Counted from the first letter of the stretch, positions 36,101 through 48,473 are shown. The stretch is 64,000 bases of DNA from Hepsetus odoe (GCA_017165825.1 CM029367.1:24104529-24168528), one strand, 5' to 3'. The notes: generated by a model from the sequence alone, not told the origin. Program-made: numbers and translations.

Positions 36101-39100
36101 CTTCCACGGGTACTCCCTGCTGTCACAGAAGGGCTGCAGGACCTCGATGATGATGTCCGTGCAGTAGCTGCTGCTGCACTGATACCTGTAGTAGAGGGAC
36201 TGGTTAAGCTACAGCCTGCTAAGGTAGAAGTCTCTAATGTGTTTTGAATTTATTAACCACTATCAATTTTTCATATTTCTTACAAATATTGTAATATTCA
36301 TTTTAATGATTATCAATTGAAGTAATGTGCCAATAATTATATTTTGATTGGACTGTTACACAGGTCCCTTTTATAGTGAACACACTGTGGGATGCTCTGC
36401 TTGAGTTGGATGACCTCACTGCTTCCACAAACAGTATCATGACCTTGCTTTCTTCTCTTCTCACTTACCCCCAAGTGCTTCAGTGCAGGTGAGCTGACCA
36501 CGATATTCCAACTGTTCATGATAAATTTTCAATGAGTTCAGAGATGAAGACTGCATGTCTGACAGACCTGTGTATTTGTTTTTTCCTTCTCACAGTATGC
36601 AGCAGTCACTGACAGTACTTGTTCCTCGTGTTTGGCCCTTCCTAAGACACACCATTGCATCTGTACGACGTGCTGCCTTAGAAACACTTTTCACACTACT
36701 TTCCAAAGCTGACCAAGTGAGTGTTTGAGGTTAGGTATGAACATGAACATTGAGCAAAGATTAATATAACGAGCATTTAGGCAGGTTGCGGAAGATTTGT
36801 CTCTGGTGCTCCTACTAACTATATTAAGTGCTCATGCTCTCGTCTCCTCTAAAAGAGCTCTAATCACTTTAATCCTACTCGTGAGCATCTTCTGACAATG
36901 TTTTTGAACAAAGCATGTTTCTAACACTAAGCTGTTTTTTTTGTTTGGCTATAACTCGTGTGAAGTGAGTAGTGTTAAGGCTCGGCCTCTATGTTGCCTC
37001 TTCCAGAGCTGTGCAGTTTGGTTGAACCCCATATTGCAAGACATGCTCCGACATATCTTTCAGTCCTGTATTCTTGAGAGCAACCAGGAGATACTTGATC
37101 TCATCCAGAAGGTGTGTAGCGAAAACCTTAAACAATGGTGATTGGGGGGGTGTTTTGTTTTTTTGTACTGAATATATACTAACTGGATGCATCAATATAC
37201 AAGGTGTGGGGTGAGCTGTTAAGGCAGGCCCCCCATCAGTATGTGGTGGCAGCCAGCTGTCCATGGATGGGTGCCTGGCTCTGTTTGATGATGCAAGCAT
37301 CACACATTCCTATTGATCTCAACATGCTGCTAGAAATCAAGGCCCGTTCCAAGGTGAGAGAGAGGATAATGGCTCATTTCTCTTATGTTGCTGCATATAC
37401 TTTTACAGCTACAAAAATAAAACTTCACCACCCCTTCTAACAAAATTTCAAACTATATACAATTTCTCCTATGTAAGTTCATGACAATGACCATATGGTG
37501 TCTACACACTTATTCAGGAAAAGGCATGTGGAAAGCCTCGGCAGGGTGGACCCCAGGTAAAAGAGACCGTGCAGGAGTACATTGGTGGAGCAGACACAAT
37601 CACTGAGGACCAGGCCACAAGAGACTATGTAGTGACACGTGCTCGACTCATGTCTGCAAAGTGTGTACCAGGTGTTTTCTATTGACTACTGATCAGTCTG
37701 TCTGTTGTGCAGTTTTTTTTTTCTTCTCTGCTTTTAAATGCTTACCAACTATTACAACCAATTATTCTCCTGTAAGGTCTGCTTTATTATAATATCTCCT
37801 CCCAGGCTGTTGGGGGCACTGTGCAGCTGTATATGTGACCCACGACTGAACAGCTCCACTCAGGAAATTCGGCCAGCAGAGTCCCTAGCACAGCTGCTGC
37901 TATTCCATCTCAACTCAAAGTCTGCTCTACAGCGCATTGCCGTGGCTATGGTTCTATGTGAGTGGGCGTCTGTGCAGAAGGTGAGTGGAGTATTTTTAAG
38001 TAAGGTGTGAAACCAGAACAATTGCAAAGATGTTCACTGGCTAAAGAGGAATTCAGTAACTCATTCAGGAGCACATCAAAAGTGATCTCTTTCAGTAAAG
38101 AGCCTCTGCTCATTAGAACCAAATGTGATAAACCCACCCTTATTGTTGGAGCTACTGTGTGCACCAAAATTATTATATATACATTTTTTGCTAAATCCTT
38201 GATCTTTGTTTCTTTCTAAAATTCTCAGGAGTGCGAAATTGTGTCCAGTGTAGTCCAGCCTCGTCTGTTGGCTATCCTATCAGAGCAGTTGTATTATGAT
38301 GAAATTGCCATCCCCTTCACGCGAATGCAAAATGAATGCAAGCAGCTCATCAGCCTGCTTGCTGATGCCCACATCGACGTGAAGGAGCGAATAAACTGCT
38401 CTGTCTTCACTATTGATCAGGCCAACGAACTGGTGAGTTCCTGCAAAGTTGCTGTCACTTATTTTCATTTATTTATTTTTTTTAATGACACACTGATTGA
38501 ATGCCGTGTTTTGTTGAGGCATGTTAGTGACCCCTTAAATTTATAGGAGCTCTTTTCTGTCAGAACTTAACTTAGGAAGTGTCATTGCTTAGGAAAACTG
38601 ACTGGCTGTGCTTATAGAAAATACAGCTGTCGATTCTGTTTAGAAGTATATTCTTGATGTACTACTTTGAAAAGAAAACAGACACTTAGTGTGTTAGTTT
38701 TTGGTACCAATTAAGTTTATGCCATCTTATTCCTGCCTCTGTTTACTTAATCTCAACTGATTTCACTTCTGCTTTTGTTTCTTAAATTTCTTCAGGTTAC
38801 AACCATCTTCTCTGATGCCACTGCTTCTTTGAACCTGAAGTCAAGGCAGTTCCAGGCATTGGACAGTAAGCGGCAACAGGCTTGTTCCACCGTCGCTGAG
38901 ACAAGTGCAGAGTGGCAGCAGCTGCAACTGCGTGTGCACACCTTCACAGCCTGTGCTGTAGTGGGCCTGGCAGCTCTACCTGACAAGCTAAATCCTTTAG
39001 TCCGCCCACTCATGGAGGCTGTGAAAAAGGAGGAGAACACACTGGTGCAGGGCTATGCTGCCTCTAAAATTGCCCAGTTACTGCAGCTGTGTGCAGGCCG

Positions 39101-42100
39101 CACCCCCTGTCCTAATTCAAAGATTGTAAAGAATCTTTGCAGTTCACTTTGCGTTGACCCCATGCTCACACCCAACGCAGCCTGTCCTGTTCAACCCCCC
39201 ACACCACCCACACAGGAGAGTGGAAAAGGTGAGAACACTTCAGCCTGAAATTTTGTAGGAGTAACTTTAGTACAGTCTCCTCCAACTGCCTTGGCAAGGC
39301 ACAGACAGGACAGTAGTATATGGTCTTGCTTTTAATGCATTTTTTTTTTTTTAAGCCTGTTCTTACCTCCTAACTTCTAGTTTGTGTGTTTTTTTTTTTT
39401 TTTTTTTGTTTTTTTTTTTTGTTTTGTTTTTTTTTGGCGCCACTTTATTTTGCCCCCTGTAGCCAGTGTTTCAGAGAAAGATGGTATGCACCACATGGTG
39501 AATAAAACAAAGGGCATCATCACTCTTTACCGCCATCAGAGAGCAGCTTTTGCCATCACCAGCAAAAGAGGCCCTACTCCAAAACTATCCAAAGTTACCC
39601 CTAATGACTTACCATCAGGTGGTTCTCCCTCCATGGAAACAGATGAGGTCAACTTTTTAATTTGCGATTCGAATACTTTATTAAAGTTTATTGGAATACG
39701 ACATAATTTAAATGTTGGTTATGGGTTGTTTTTTTTTTTTGTTTTTTTTTCTTCTCTCCTCCAGAGTAAAAAGCCAGTTCTCATTCAGAGAAGAGGTGCA
39801 GAGTTCTCTCTGATGACTGTTGCTAGACACTTTGGGCCCGAGCTCACCAAGGCTTTACCTTATCTTTGGGAGTCTATGATTGGCCCACTGAAGGCAATGG
39901 TAGACCTTCTGGGTAAGCATCTCTTAGCAGCTGTGGACATGATGGTTCTGGAGAGGGTGTTTCTTTAATTGTTATTGTCAAAGCGCACTTTAAAATTCAG
40001 CAGGTAAGAGGAAATCCAAAGGCTGAATAGATATTAATGCTTGTTTATCTTCAAATATGTTGTAGATTCCAGGCAACTATTGGAGAAGGGTGACTCAGTA
40101 GCCCAGGAACTAGTCAATTCTCTCCAGGTGTTCGAAGTCACTGCAGGAGCCATGGCTCAAGAGCTCATACCACTGGTAAATGCATTCATAAATATCCACC
40201 TTAGCCAAATGACTAATGTACTGTAGACTCCTGATTATAACATGATAAGAAATTTAAACTCTGCCAAGGAACCATACATAGTTTGAGTTATCTTATCTTG
40301 AGGGTGGCAGCGGTCTAGTGGTAGAATACTTGCCTACAGACCTATTGATCAAGAGCTGGTTCAAATCCCACCTCTAGCACTACCACCATTGGGTACCTGA
40401 GCAAGAACCTTAACCCTGTAGTTACAACATGGAAGTCGCTCTGGATAAGCGTGCCTGCTAAATGCTGTAAATGTCTTACTTTAAAACTTGATGGCAGTAA
40501 ACGTATTTGACTTGTTCACCTAAGGGTTTCTGTCTCTCTGTAGATGCTGGAACAGCTGATGCTGCTGTGCGCTTCTCTACAGCACCCATACACAGCTGTG
40601 CGTCACATGGCTGCTCGCTGTGTGGGTGTGCTCAGCAAAATCGCCACCATAGAAAGCATGAATGTTTTCCTAGAACGGGTGCTGCCATGGCTGGGAGCCA
40701 TTGATGACAGCACCAAACAAGAAGGAGCCATTGAAGCCATGGCTTGTATCCTACAGCAGTAGAAAAGCTAAAAAAAAAAAAAAAAAAAAATCTGACTCTT
40801 AACCATGGAAATGGGCCAGATGATTTGAATTGTTTAGTAAATGTTCTGAATCAGAAAATATTTTAACCTAAACTAGAATCATAGTTGCTTGAGGGGACTT
40901 TTTAGAGTAACAAAAAAGAACAAAATGTCTTCTACTGAGAAATGTGCACAGAAATGGGCTGCAGACAGAACTATGTGGCTGATGATGGAAGAACTCTCTT
41001 CAGTTTCTTTTCTATTTAATGTGTGTTAACACCTTTTACTCTGTCTTTCCATGCGCTCATGTAAGTCTTGTCATTCCTTGATTAGTCCCTATTAGGTGTG
41101 ATGGAGCAGTTGGACGTTGTCATTGTTCCCTACATCGTACTTCTTGTGGTGCCAGTGCTAGGTCGCATGAGTGACCCCAGCGACAGTGTGCGCTTCATGG
41201 CTACACAATGCTTCGCTACCCTTATTCGCTTGCTTCCTCTGGAGGTTTGAATTGCTGACTTAAAGATTTGTGCTGTTACAGTAATTATAAAAGCTAGTGA
41301 TGTGGAGCAATCTAAGAGTTACAATAAGGGGTTGTTTTTTTTTGTTTTTTTTTTTTTTTTTTTTTTTTGTTTTTTTTTTTTTTGGTTGTAATACATTCAA
41401 TCTGAACTAAAATATGTAATGGGGATATGGCCCTTTTTACATTTATACAGTTAAAATAAGGACGTCAATGTCATCAATTATAAATAAATAAACACTTCTC
41501 TAATAGTTTTGATGGAAGTTTACTTCAGAAAACACCCCATTGTTAAAAATACATTTTGTTTCCCTGCTTGGGATTTCAAAGAACTTCTAAATTTGGTCAC
41601 TAGGGAATGATATGCTATTCCTACTATAATAATGTATTTATTTATTTGATTTTGCAGGGCCACTTTTAATAAAACTAATATTGGTGGTAATTCCTTTAGC
41701 TATGCTTTAACTTTTTTAAAATCCTTCCAGATGTGTACATTCTTATTAGTAATGTCCATTGCAGGCTGGCATCCCCGACCCACCCAGCATGTCAGATGAT
41801 CTCATTCGCCAGAAGGCCAGAGAGCGTCACTTCTTGGAGCAGCTACTGGACAGCAGGAAGTTGGAAAACTACAAGATCCCTGTGCCCATCAAGGCGGAGC
41901 TTAGGAAATACCAACAGGCATGTAGACTTATGAATGTGACTTCATTGCAAATCTATGTCTGTTCAAACCTCTCATTACAATCCCTGGCAGAAAGTATGGA
42001 ATCTCCACAATTGGAGGATGTTTACCCAGCTTTTTTTCCTTGGTTAAAAGAAAACAAATCCGGTGATGAGTATTTTTGTTTAATGACAGAACATGTTGTC

Positions 42101-45100
42101 TTTTTGAAAACCATTAAATAATTTTTGGATAATGGCATATTTTATTCCATATTAAGGAGGCAGAAAAATGATGGAACCTCTTACTACCAAGGAAAATATA
42201 ACCGAATCATGAACAAACACAAATATTCATTAATCAAAAATGTAAATTCTCCCTCATGCTGGTTCCAGCTTTTTGAATAGCAGCTGACCAATTAGATTTG
42301 CAAGATGGAGCTTTGTCATGGGCCTTGCGTTCCCACCATAAATATTTGGATTGAGATCCAGACTGCTTGCCAGCCATGTCATTGAGTTGTGGCTTTCCTG
42401 GAGAAAAGCTTTAACACTCTTTGCTCTTTGGAAATGCATTATTATCCTGAAAAATGATGGAAAAAAAAATATTCACTAAATCTATATACTGTGAAAGGAA
42501 TGAGAGGTGTCCTAAGCTTTTCAAAGTTTTGTTCAAAATGCAGTGCGTCTGTCCAGGTACCATTACAGGAATGATCATCATACTTGGCTCTTTACCTGAC
42601 ATGCAAAAAAAAGTTATAAATGATAAATGTGGTTTTCCTGAGGAAATGCAGATGCCAAATTCAGTGCCTGTGTGTGTATGTAATATCTTTCATAAAGATT
42701 TTGATTTCAGAATCTTTGCCCAATATTGTGTTGTACTGCTCCATAAATGGCATGAAGGGGAGTTTTGGAATGAATTAACCTAAATGTGCGAAGTTTTTTT
42801 TTGCATCAGGTTTCTTCTGTCTCATGTTCTGTTGTGTTGCACAACCACTAACTTCCAAATGTTATTGCTTGAATTTGTCTTCCCTACAAACCCTAGCAAC
42901 ATAAGCTTTCTAATCTAGCTACTGTGCTAAAGCTAAAGTTCAGTCTGTGTGAGTTTAGTTCAACCAAAGAAAGGGTTTTAGCAGCATTAAAAAGATTGAT
43001 TCATACTTAGAGTGCACACTAATGCTGCTGTGTTAAACCTTTCTTATTTGATGGCTCTGTTATTTGTGCATATTTCTGGAACAGGATGGAGTAAATTGGT
43101 TGGCATTCTTGAATAAGTACAAACTGCATGGGATCCTGTGTGATGACATGGGCTTGGGCAAAACTCTGCAGTCCATCTGCATTCTTGCTGGAGACCACTA
43201 CCTCAGGTACATTTTAAATAAATAAAGCCACACCCCACACACGCATAATTATTCTAAACCATTTTCACTATATTAAAAGCATTAGACAACTGCTTTCTTC
43301 CCAAATCAGTGGTATTAATGCCTCTCTGAAATAATGTGTGCCTTTTGTATTGGGTATTAGTCTGGTGGGACTGCTCTGGATAAGTCTGTTATTTTGGCAG
43401 TGCTTTTTTTAAAAAAAAAATTAATTTTATTTTTTTAATAGAAATAATACAAGTTGTGTGTACAGTTAAACAGCTGCATCACAAGGGGTGCAATGGTATT
43501 TCCCAGGTTATCTAGCGATTGTATCCCATTCCAACCTGTTTATCAATTAGAGGAATCAGCTATACAACTTCCCAGTAATGCATTAAATATAAAAGCAAAA
43601 AGTGCACCATTGCTCCTTAAGTAACTGCAGCTTCCTGTGAATATTACAGTAATGTTATTCATTTATATTTAAATGACTGGTTTTGGAATGTGTTTTGTGC
43701 AGAGCACAGGAGTATGCAAAGACCAAGGCTCCAGACTGTTGTCCTCTACCCTCAATTGTAGTCTGCCCACCTACACTCACAGGCCACTGGGTGGATGAGG
43801 TGGGAAAGTTCTGCAGTAAGGAGTACTTGAACCCTCTGCACTATACAGGTCCCCCTACAGAGCGAGCACGGTATGTGCTACTGAGTGACCGCCCGATTAC
43901 TGGATGCTTGATTTGAAGCTTTTTGTTGGATTTTATTAACATTGTGTATATTTCACAAATTCCTAATGCACTAATTTCTCACTCATTTCGGTTGGTTTTG
44001 AATGTTTCATTGACTTTTAAATGTGGAAGAAGTAAATGGTTTTGTTTCTCTTCAAGCTTACAGCACCAGGTGAAAAAGCACAATCTTGTAGTGGCGTCAT
44101 ATGATGTGGTGCGGAATGACATTGACTTTTTTAGGTAAAAAAAAATAAATACATTGTGCACATGATTTTGTAGTTTGTAGTGTGATGTTTTTAAAAAAAA
44201 TTCTAATCTATTTGTCACACTAACAGAAATATAAAATTCAATTACTGTATCCTTGATGAGGGTCATGTTATTAAGAATGGGAAGACAAAACTCTCCAAGG
44301 CTATCAAGCAGCTGGCTGCCAATTACAGAGTTATCCTTTCGGGAACACCTATTCAGGTAAATGTGCTGCTCTTATGCTGTGAAGGGAACACGCTTCTATG
44401 AACACGCTTCTTTGTACGCTCGTTATGGAAAGCTTATGCTCCACCCAGCTCGTTTTCCTTCTCTCTCTAGAATAATGTCTTGGAGCTGTGGTCTCTCTTT
44501 GACTTTCTGATGCCAGGCTTTCTGGGCACAGAGCGTCAGTTTGCCGCCCGCTATGGGAAACCCATCCTTGCCAGCCGAGATGCCAAGAGTTCCTCCCGGG
44601 AGCAGGAAGCAGGTAGAGTTGTCCTAACTATGGTAATAGGAGACACTGTCTCTCTTCCTTCAAATAAATCCTTGATTGTGACATTGATGTCCTTTAGGCT
44701 TGGAAGATTTGTTTCAAACCTTTGTGTAGGCTCTCTCTGTATTGTAGGTAATGGATGGCTGAGACATTTTGTGGTTGTTTCTAAATTTAGTCCTAGTTTT
44801 TGTAGCATTATTGTTGTACAACATTGTGACTAAGGATTTTTCCTAGGGGTGCTGGCTATGGAGGCTCTGCATCGGCAGGTGCTGCCCTTCCTTTTGAGGA
44901 GAATGAAGGAGGATGTCCTCCAAGACCTGCCACCCAAGATTATACAAGACTACTACTGCAACCTGAGTCCTTTACAGGTACACACCATACTGCTGACAGT
45001 GTTGTACTGTTTGCACAAACGCTTTTATTAAACCTTCTCTTTGTGTGGGTGTTTGTAGGTTCAGTTGTATGAAGACTTTGCGAAGTCTCGGGCAAAGGTA

Positions 45101-48100
45101 AGCGTGGATGACGTTATCTCCACAGCAGCCCACGAGGATGAAGAAAAACCCAAACTGAAGGCCACCGGACATGTGTTCCAGGTAAGCCACCCATGGTCAA
45201 AAGTAGTATCAAAACGTGAATGCAAGCTGCTAGTTTTGTAAAGCATGTTTTATGTAACTATTGACCTGTGCAGTACGATTTTAAGAGGTTATTCTACTTG
45301 TGTCTAGGACTGTTTTCTTGTGAAGAGGGCACAGCAGTAACAGGAGAGCAGCATGGTGAAATTGGCACCCACACAAACCTTGATTTATAAGCTATTTGTG
45401 TGTTTTAGGCTCTACAGTATTTGAGGAAGCTGTGTAACCATCCAGCATTGGTACTGACTCCTCAGCATCCAGAGCACAAGCGTGTCACTGAACAACTAGC
45501 CTCCCAGCATTCCAGCCTCCGGGACATCCAGCATGCACCTAAACTCTCTGCTCTTAAACAGGTATGCATATGTTAGGAAAATGTTCTTAATATGGCAGTG
45601 GTCTAGGGGTAGGATACTTGCCTATTGACCTATGTCTCAAGAGGTTCCAGGTTCGAATCCCACCACTGGGTCCCTGAGCAAGACCCTTAACCCTGAGTTG
45701 CTCCAGGCAGACTGACCCTGTAATTAGGACATGGAAGTTGTGCTGGATAAGAGCGTCTGCTAAATGCCGTAAATGTAATATGAAAGATGCAAAAGATCTT
45801 CTGTTATCAAAGTCCTTTTTAATAAGTAGGTTCTTTCTCGCAAGAAGGAGCAGTCATGGGTGCCAGCGCATACTGGTCAAAGACACAGGGTTTCTTCTAG
45901 CCTATATTACAAACAGTTAACCATCAAGGAGGTCATGGAGATGTGGGACCTCTGATCTTCAATAACTTTAAGCACGTATAAATAATCCTTAAGCACGACC
46001 TTCTCATAGACACCCCTACCTGCTTTACTGTAAGCGCAATGTGAACTTTCAATCTGCTTATAAGGATACAATAATCAGAAAGATATAACGAGCATAAAGG
46101 TAAATATTTTCTAACAAAGTATCTGTGTAATGTCCTCAAATCATTACAGAAAGCCTAGATGTCCATATGTTTTGGAAGAGATGTCATTCTTGGTAATAAC
46201 TAGAGCAGTACTTAAAATTAATCTTGTGCATCTTCCTTTGTGTTCTATTCCGACCAAAAGATTAGAAAATGCACAGTCATACTGGATTTAAGTTAAGGAT
46301 ATAGTCTATAACAGACTATTCCAGTGTGTTTCTCTGCCATTCTCTTTATGAGCATTATAATGGGCTACAGCATCCTCCACAACAGGTGAAGCATCTATGA
46401 AAACCAGTCCATTCAGTAACAAATCATATCACCTCCCCAGGTAAAAGCAATTCAGCTTGAGAAGGGCAGACTTCATTCTTAACTCGCACGGTGTTCATTC
46501 CCTGCTATCTGTAGTTACTGCTGGACTGTGGGCTTGGCTCGACTGGATCCTCGGATGGTGGCACAGAGGCTGTGGTGGCTCAGCACCGTGTGTTGATCTT
46601 CTGTCAACTGAAGAGTATGTTGGACATTGTAGAGCAGGATCTGCTAAAGCCACAGCTGCCTAGCGTCACTTACCTCAGACTGGATGGTAGTGTGCCTGCA
46701 GGTCTGCGCCACTCTATTGTATCTAGGTATGAAAATGTATACATTTCCTCTTTGCTTTAATGCAACTTTTAAGCTGTTCTAATTTGGAAGAAAGGTGGAG
46801 AGCAACACCATTTACTAGAACAAACTTCAGGTTACTTGCTGTGCATGTGCAAGGGGAATAACACCTTAGTTTCTGTCTAAACATTTTCATGGAGATTGCT
46901 TGGCCTTTTTAATTTGTAGACTAGATTTGTTCCTGTACAGCTCTGATAAAGATCTGATCTCTCACAATCTACAGCATGTTAATGTGGCTGTTGCCCTCCT
47001 AGATCATTTGTTTGACCTTTGCTTGTCTGTTTAGAACTTAAGAAAACAGCTTTTGAATACTTGGTCTCGTTTACTTTTGCAGGTTCAACAATGACCCATC
47101 TATAGATGTGCTGCTATTGACTACCCATGTGGGTGGCCTAGGTTTGAATCTCACGGGTGCTGATACTGTGGTGTTTGTGGAACATGACTGGAACCCTATG
47201 AGAGACCTACAGGCCATGGATCGTGCTCATAGAATAGGACAGGTATGTGGTATACAGTTAAAAAAATAGAGCATAAGAAGTAAATGCTTCTACTTTTTGC
47301 TCTGAGTGTTTTCCCTGTTGTTGCAGAAACGTGTAGTGAATGTTTACCGTCTGATCACACGAGGCACTCTAGAGGAGAAAATAATGGGCTTGCAGAAGTT
47401 CAAAATGAGCATAGCTAATACAGTAATCAGCCAGGACAACTCAAGTCTTCAGAGCATGGGCACAGACCAGCTGCTCAGTCTCTTCACCTTGGACAAGGTC
47501 AGTGTGGCAATCATTAATTCTCCATCAGAATTGTTTTTGATAACTGGTTGAAAGAGTATTTTGGCAGCTGCATTTTTAAATTTTTATTTATTTATTTTTA
47601 TTAGCATAGGTCTCATGCAGGTGCACCTATGCTACCCACAGTTGTCTCACTAAACTGGATGTGTACACAAGCTAGTCTCGTCTCACTAAACAAAGTGAAA
47701 TTGTGGCTCACAGGCAGATCACACTAAACAATGGTGCCCAAGAATGCATAGAATGAAACACATCCTCAGTGCCAAACAGTTTTGTCTGTATAGTCTCGTA
47801 ATACTTGCATATATTTGGTCATACTTTTCTACCCACAGCTGTGTGGGAGTGTTGGTATGAAAGTGAGAGCTTTGTTACTTTTTATGGCCATGCATAGGGA
47901 CCCCATTTTTCATTGTGAAAGCATGCTTTCTCTTTCGGGTGATCTAATACATATTCTCTCTCTATGCTTATAGGATGATAAAGCAGAGAAAAGTGAAATG
48001 GCCGCCTCTTCTGGACGGGCGAGTATGAAGTCGGTGTTGGATGGGCTCGGGGAGCTTTGGGACCAGCAGCAGTACGAGGCTGAATATGATCTGGACAGCT

Positions 48101-48120
48101 TCATGCTTTCGCTGCATTAA
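24133..48120 (+). CDS. btaf1: BTAF1 (TBP-associated factor 172, Mot1 family), 38 coding exons
   Basis: BTAF1 is a nuclear Swi2/Snf2 ATPase that binds TBP through HEAT repeats and removes it from DNA, redistributing it among promoters. The 38 exons join in frame to 5577 nt, 1858 residues (human about 1849). Residues 1 to about 1250 are HEAT repeats. They include basic stretches KNKAKRMAK (221-229) and EEKRRK (254-259) that may direct nuclear import. The ATPase domain follows: DMGLGKT (1301-1307, Walker A Lys1306), DEGH (1413-1416, the family form of DEAH) and SGTPIQ (1441-1446). Motif VI DRAHRIGQ is at 1746-1753. All catalytic motifs are intact. The first exon encodes only MAVSR in part, as in human. 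Oddities are a GC-AG intron after exon 26 and a strong internal donor in exon 33. The gene is complete and its identity is secure. Confidence 0.98.
25800..25990 (-). repeat. degenerate SINE in btaf1 intron 1
   Basis: It contains ggctctatcctatctccagc, ctcaaggcccttaacctta and an ATTTAAATG-rich end, resembling a decayed tRNA-derived SINE. The orientation is uncertain. Confidence 0.35.
27060..27078. repeat. poly-C tract in btaf1 intron 2
   Basis: An uninterrupted C run of about 18 bases. Confidence 0.9.
27437..27472. repeat. (AT)n microsatellite in btaf1 intron 2
   Basis: An AT/TA run that is self-complementary. Confidence 0.9.
28968..29145 (-). repeat. SINE family A in btaf1 intron 3, reverse
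   Basis: The + strand reads acaaccttgtcattgc-like sequence, then aacgaaattggacctctgca, a cagcagtaggcagct block, agcgcccggggagcagtgac and gacagtaccttgctaaaggg: the complement of the family A body. The tRNA-like head is lost. Confidence 0.75.
32028..32574. mobile_element. fold-back MITE (Tc1/mariner-type ends) in btaf1 intron 5
   Basis: The left end reads acagtactgtgcaaaagttt, and the right end is its reverse complement with one or two changes. Complementarity continues inwards. The ttaggcaggtgtggaaaaa, aatgctgtaaacaaagaatg and caaatcaatatttggt segments, and the aagtgtacctagaag block, all recur inverted. The element is therefore a palindrome of about 545 bp with a spacer in the middle. CAGT ends with a TA on the right flank fit Tc1/mariner. 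There is no coding capacity. Confidence 0.88.
35054..35103 (+). repeat. V-SINE-like tail fragment in btaf1 intron 10
   Basis: Only the conserved 3' tail is present: gtaagtcgctctggataaga, then gcgtctgctaaatgccgtaa. Confidence 0.8.
40303..40476 (+). repeat. V-SINE-like SINE in btaf1 intron 23
   Basis: The head ggcagcggtctagtggtaga and B box (gttcaaatccc) are followed by a body with gagcaagaaccttaaccctg. The conserved tail is gtcgctctggataagcgtgc, then ctgctaaatgctgtaaatg. Confidence 0.85.
41333..41384. repeat. long poly-T tract in btaf1 intron 25
   Basis: About 50 bases of T broken by four short G interruptions. Confidence 0.95.
41918..43084 (+). other. btaf1: btaf1 intron 26, GC-AG type
   Basis: Exon 26 ends CAACAG and the next bases are gcatgt; exon 27 resumes after ...ggaacag with GATGGAG. 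Only a GC donor at 41918-41919 keeps the conserved KYQQ-DGVNW reading. The nearest GT, a few bases downstream, would produce an immediate TGA after joining. The rest of the exon end (CAG) and the +3 to +6 bases fit a GC donor reasonably well. Confidence 0.85.
41975..42800. mobile_element. decayed DNA transposon in btaf1 intron 26
   Basis: Near 41985 it reads ctggcagaaagtatggaatc, and near 42158 the related ggcagaaaaatgatggaacc. Further in are tttggattgagatccagact and gccatgtcattgagttgtgg. I recognise these phrases as belonging to common fish Tc1-like elements. No intact transposase remains. Borders are approximate. Confidence 0.5.
45592..45780 (+). repeat. V-SINE-like SINE in btaf1 intron 34
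   Basis: The head ggcagtggtctaggggtagg and B box (ggttcgaatccc) are followed by ctgagcaagacccttaaccc and the tail gctggataagagcgtctgct, then aaatgccgtaaatgt. Confidence 0.85.
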
Positions 48121-48405
48121 CCCAGCACACCAAGTCCTGCTGGCCTGTTGTAACCTCTCTCGCTATGGACCACCTTTTTTGTTGTTACTTTCTGTAACGT
48201 GGCTCGTTTTTGGTTAACAGCCTGTTGGATTTGAACACCATTTGAAGATATATGACCATGATTTATTCCCACAATATTTGAGTGGTCTTGTCAGGCTGAG
48301 CCTCAGCTGTCTTAAAGACACCATACACTCCATGTGAGGTCCTTGCCCCCAGTCCCATACTGCCTGCTTTATCCAAGCTGAGGAGCAACAGAATTGTTTT
48401 CACAT

Positions 48406-48473
<68 letters not shown>

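Larger units (their letters stand above)
34046..40745 (+). other. btaf1: btaf1 exon map, exons 8-24
   Basis: Coding exons: 8, 34046-34114; 9, 34345-34434; 10, 34727-34822; 11, 35611-35787; 12, 36083-36223; 13, 36364-36488; 14, 36596-36716; 15, 37007-37111; 16, 37204-37353; 17, 37518-37660; 18, 37806-37980; 19, 38229-38432; 20, 38796-39228; 21, 39463-39647; 22, 39765-39912; 23, 40066-40175; 24, 40544-40745. Together they encode most of the HEAT-repeat body. Exon 20 is the longest (433 nt). The smallest introns are about 92-120 bp (15, 21, 13, 6). Confidence 0.92.
41096..48120 (+). other. btaf1: btaf1 exon map, exons 25-38
   Basis: Coding exons: 25, 41096-41244; 26, 41765-41917; 27, 43085-43206; 28, 43703-43870; 29, 44057-44134; 30, 44227-44356; 31, 44471-44612; 32, 44847-44977; 33, 45059-45181; 34, 45409-45561; 35, 46515-46726; 36, 47083-47242; 37, 47327-47497; 38, 47974-48120. 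Exons 27-37 hold the ATPase lobes. All introns are GT-AG except intron 26, whose donor is GC. Confidence 0.93.
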
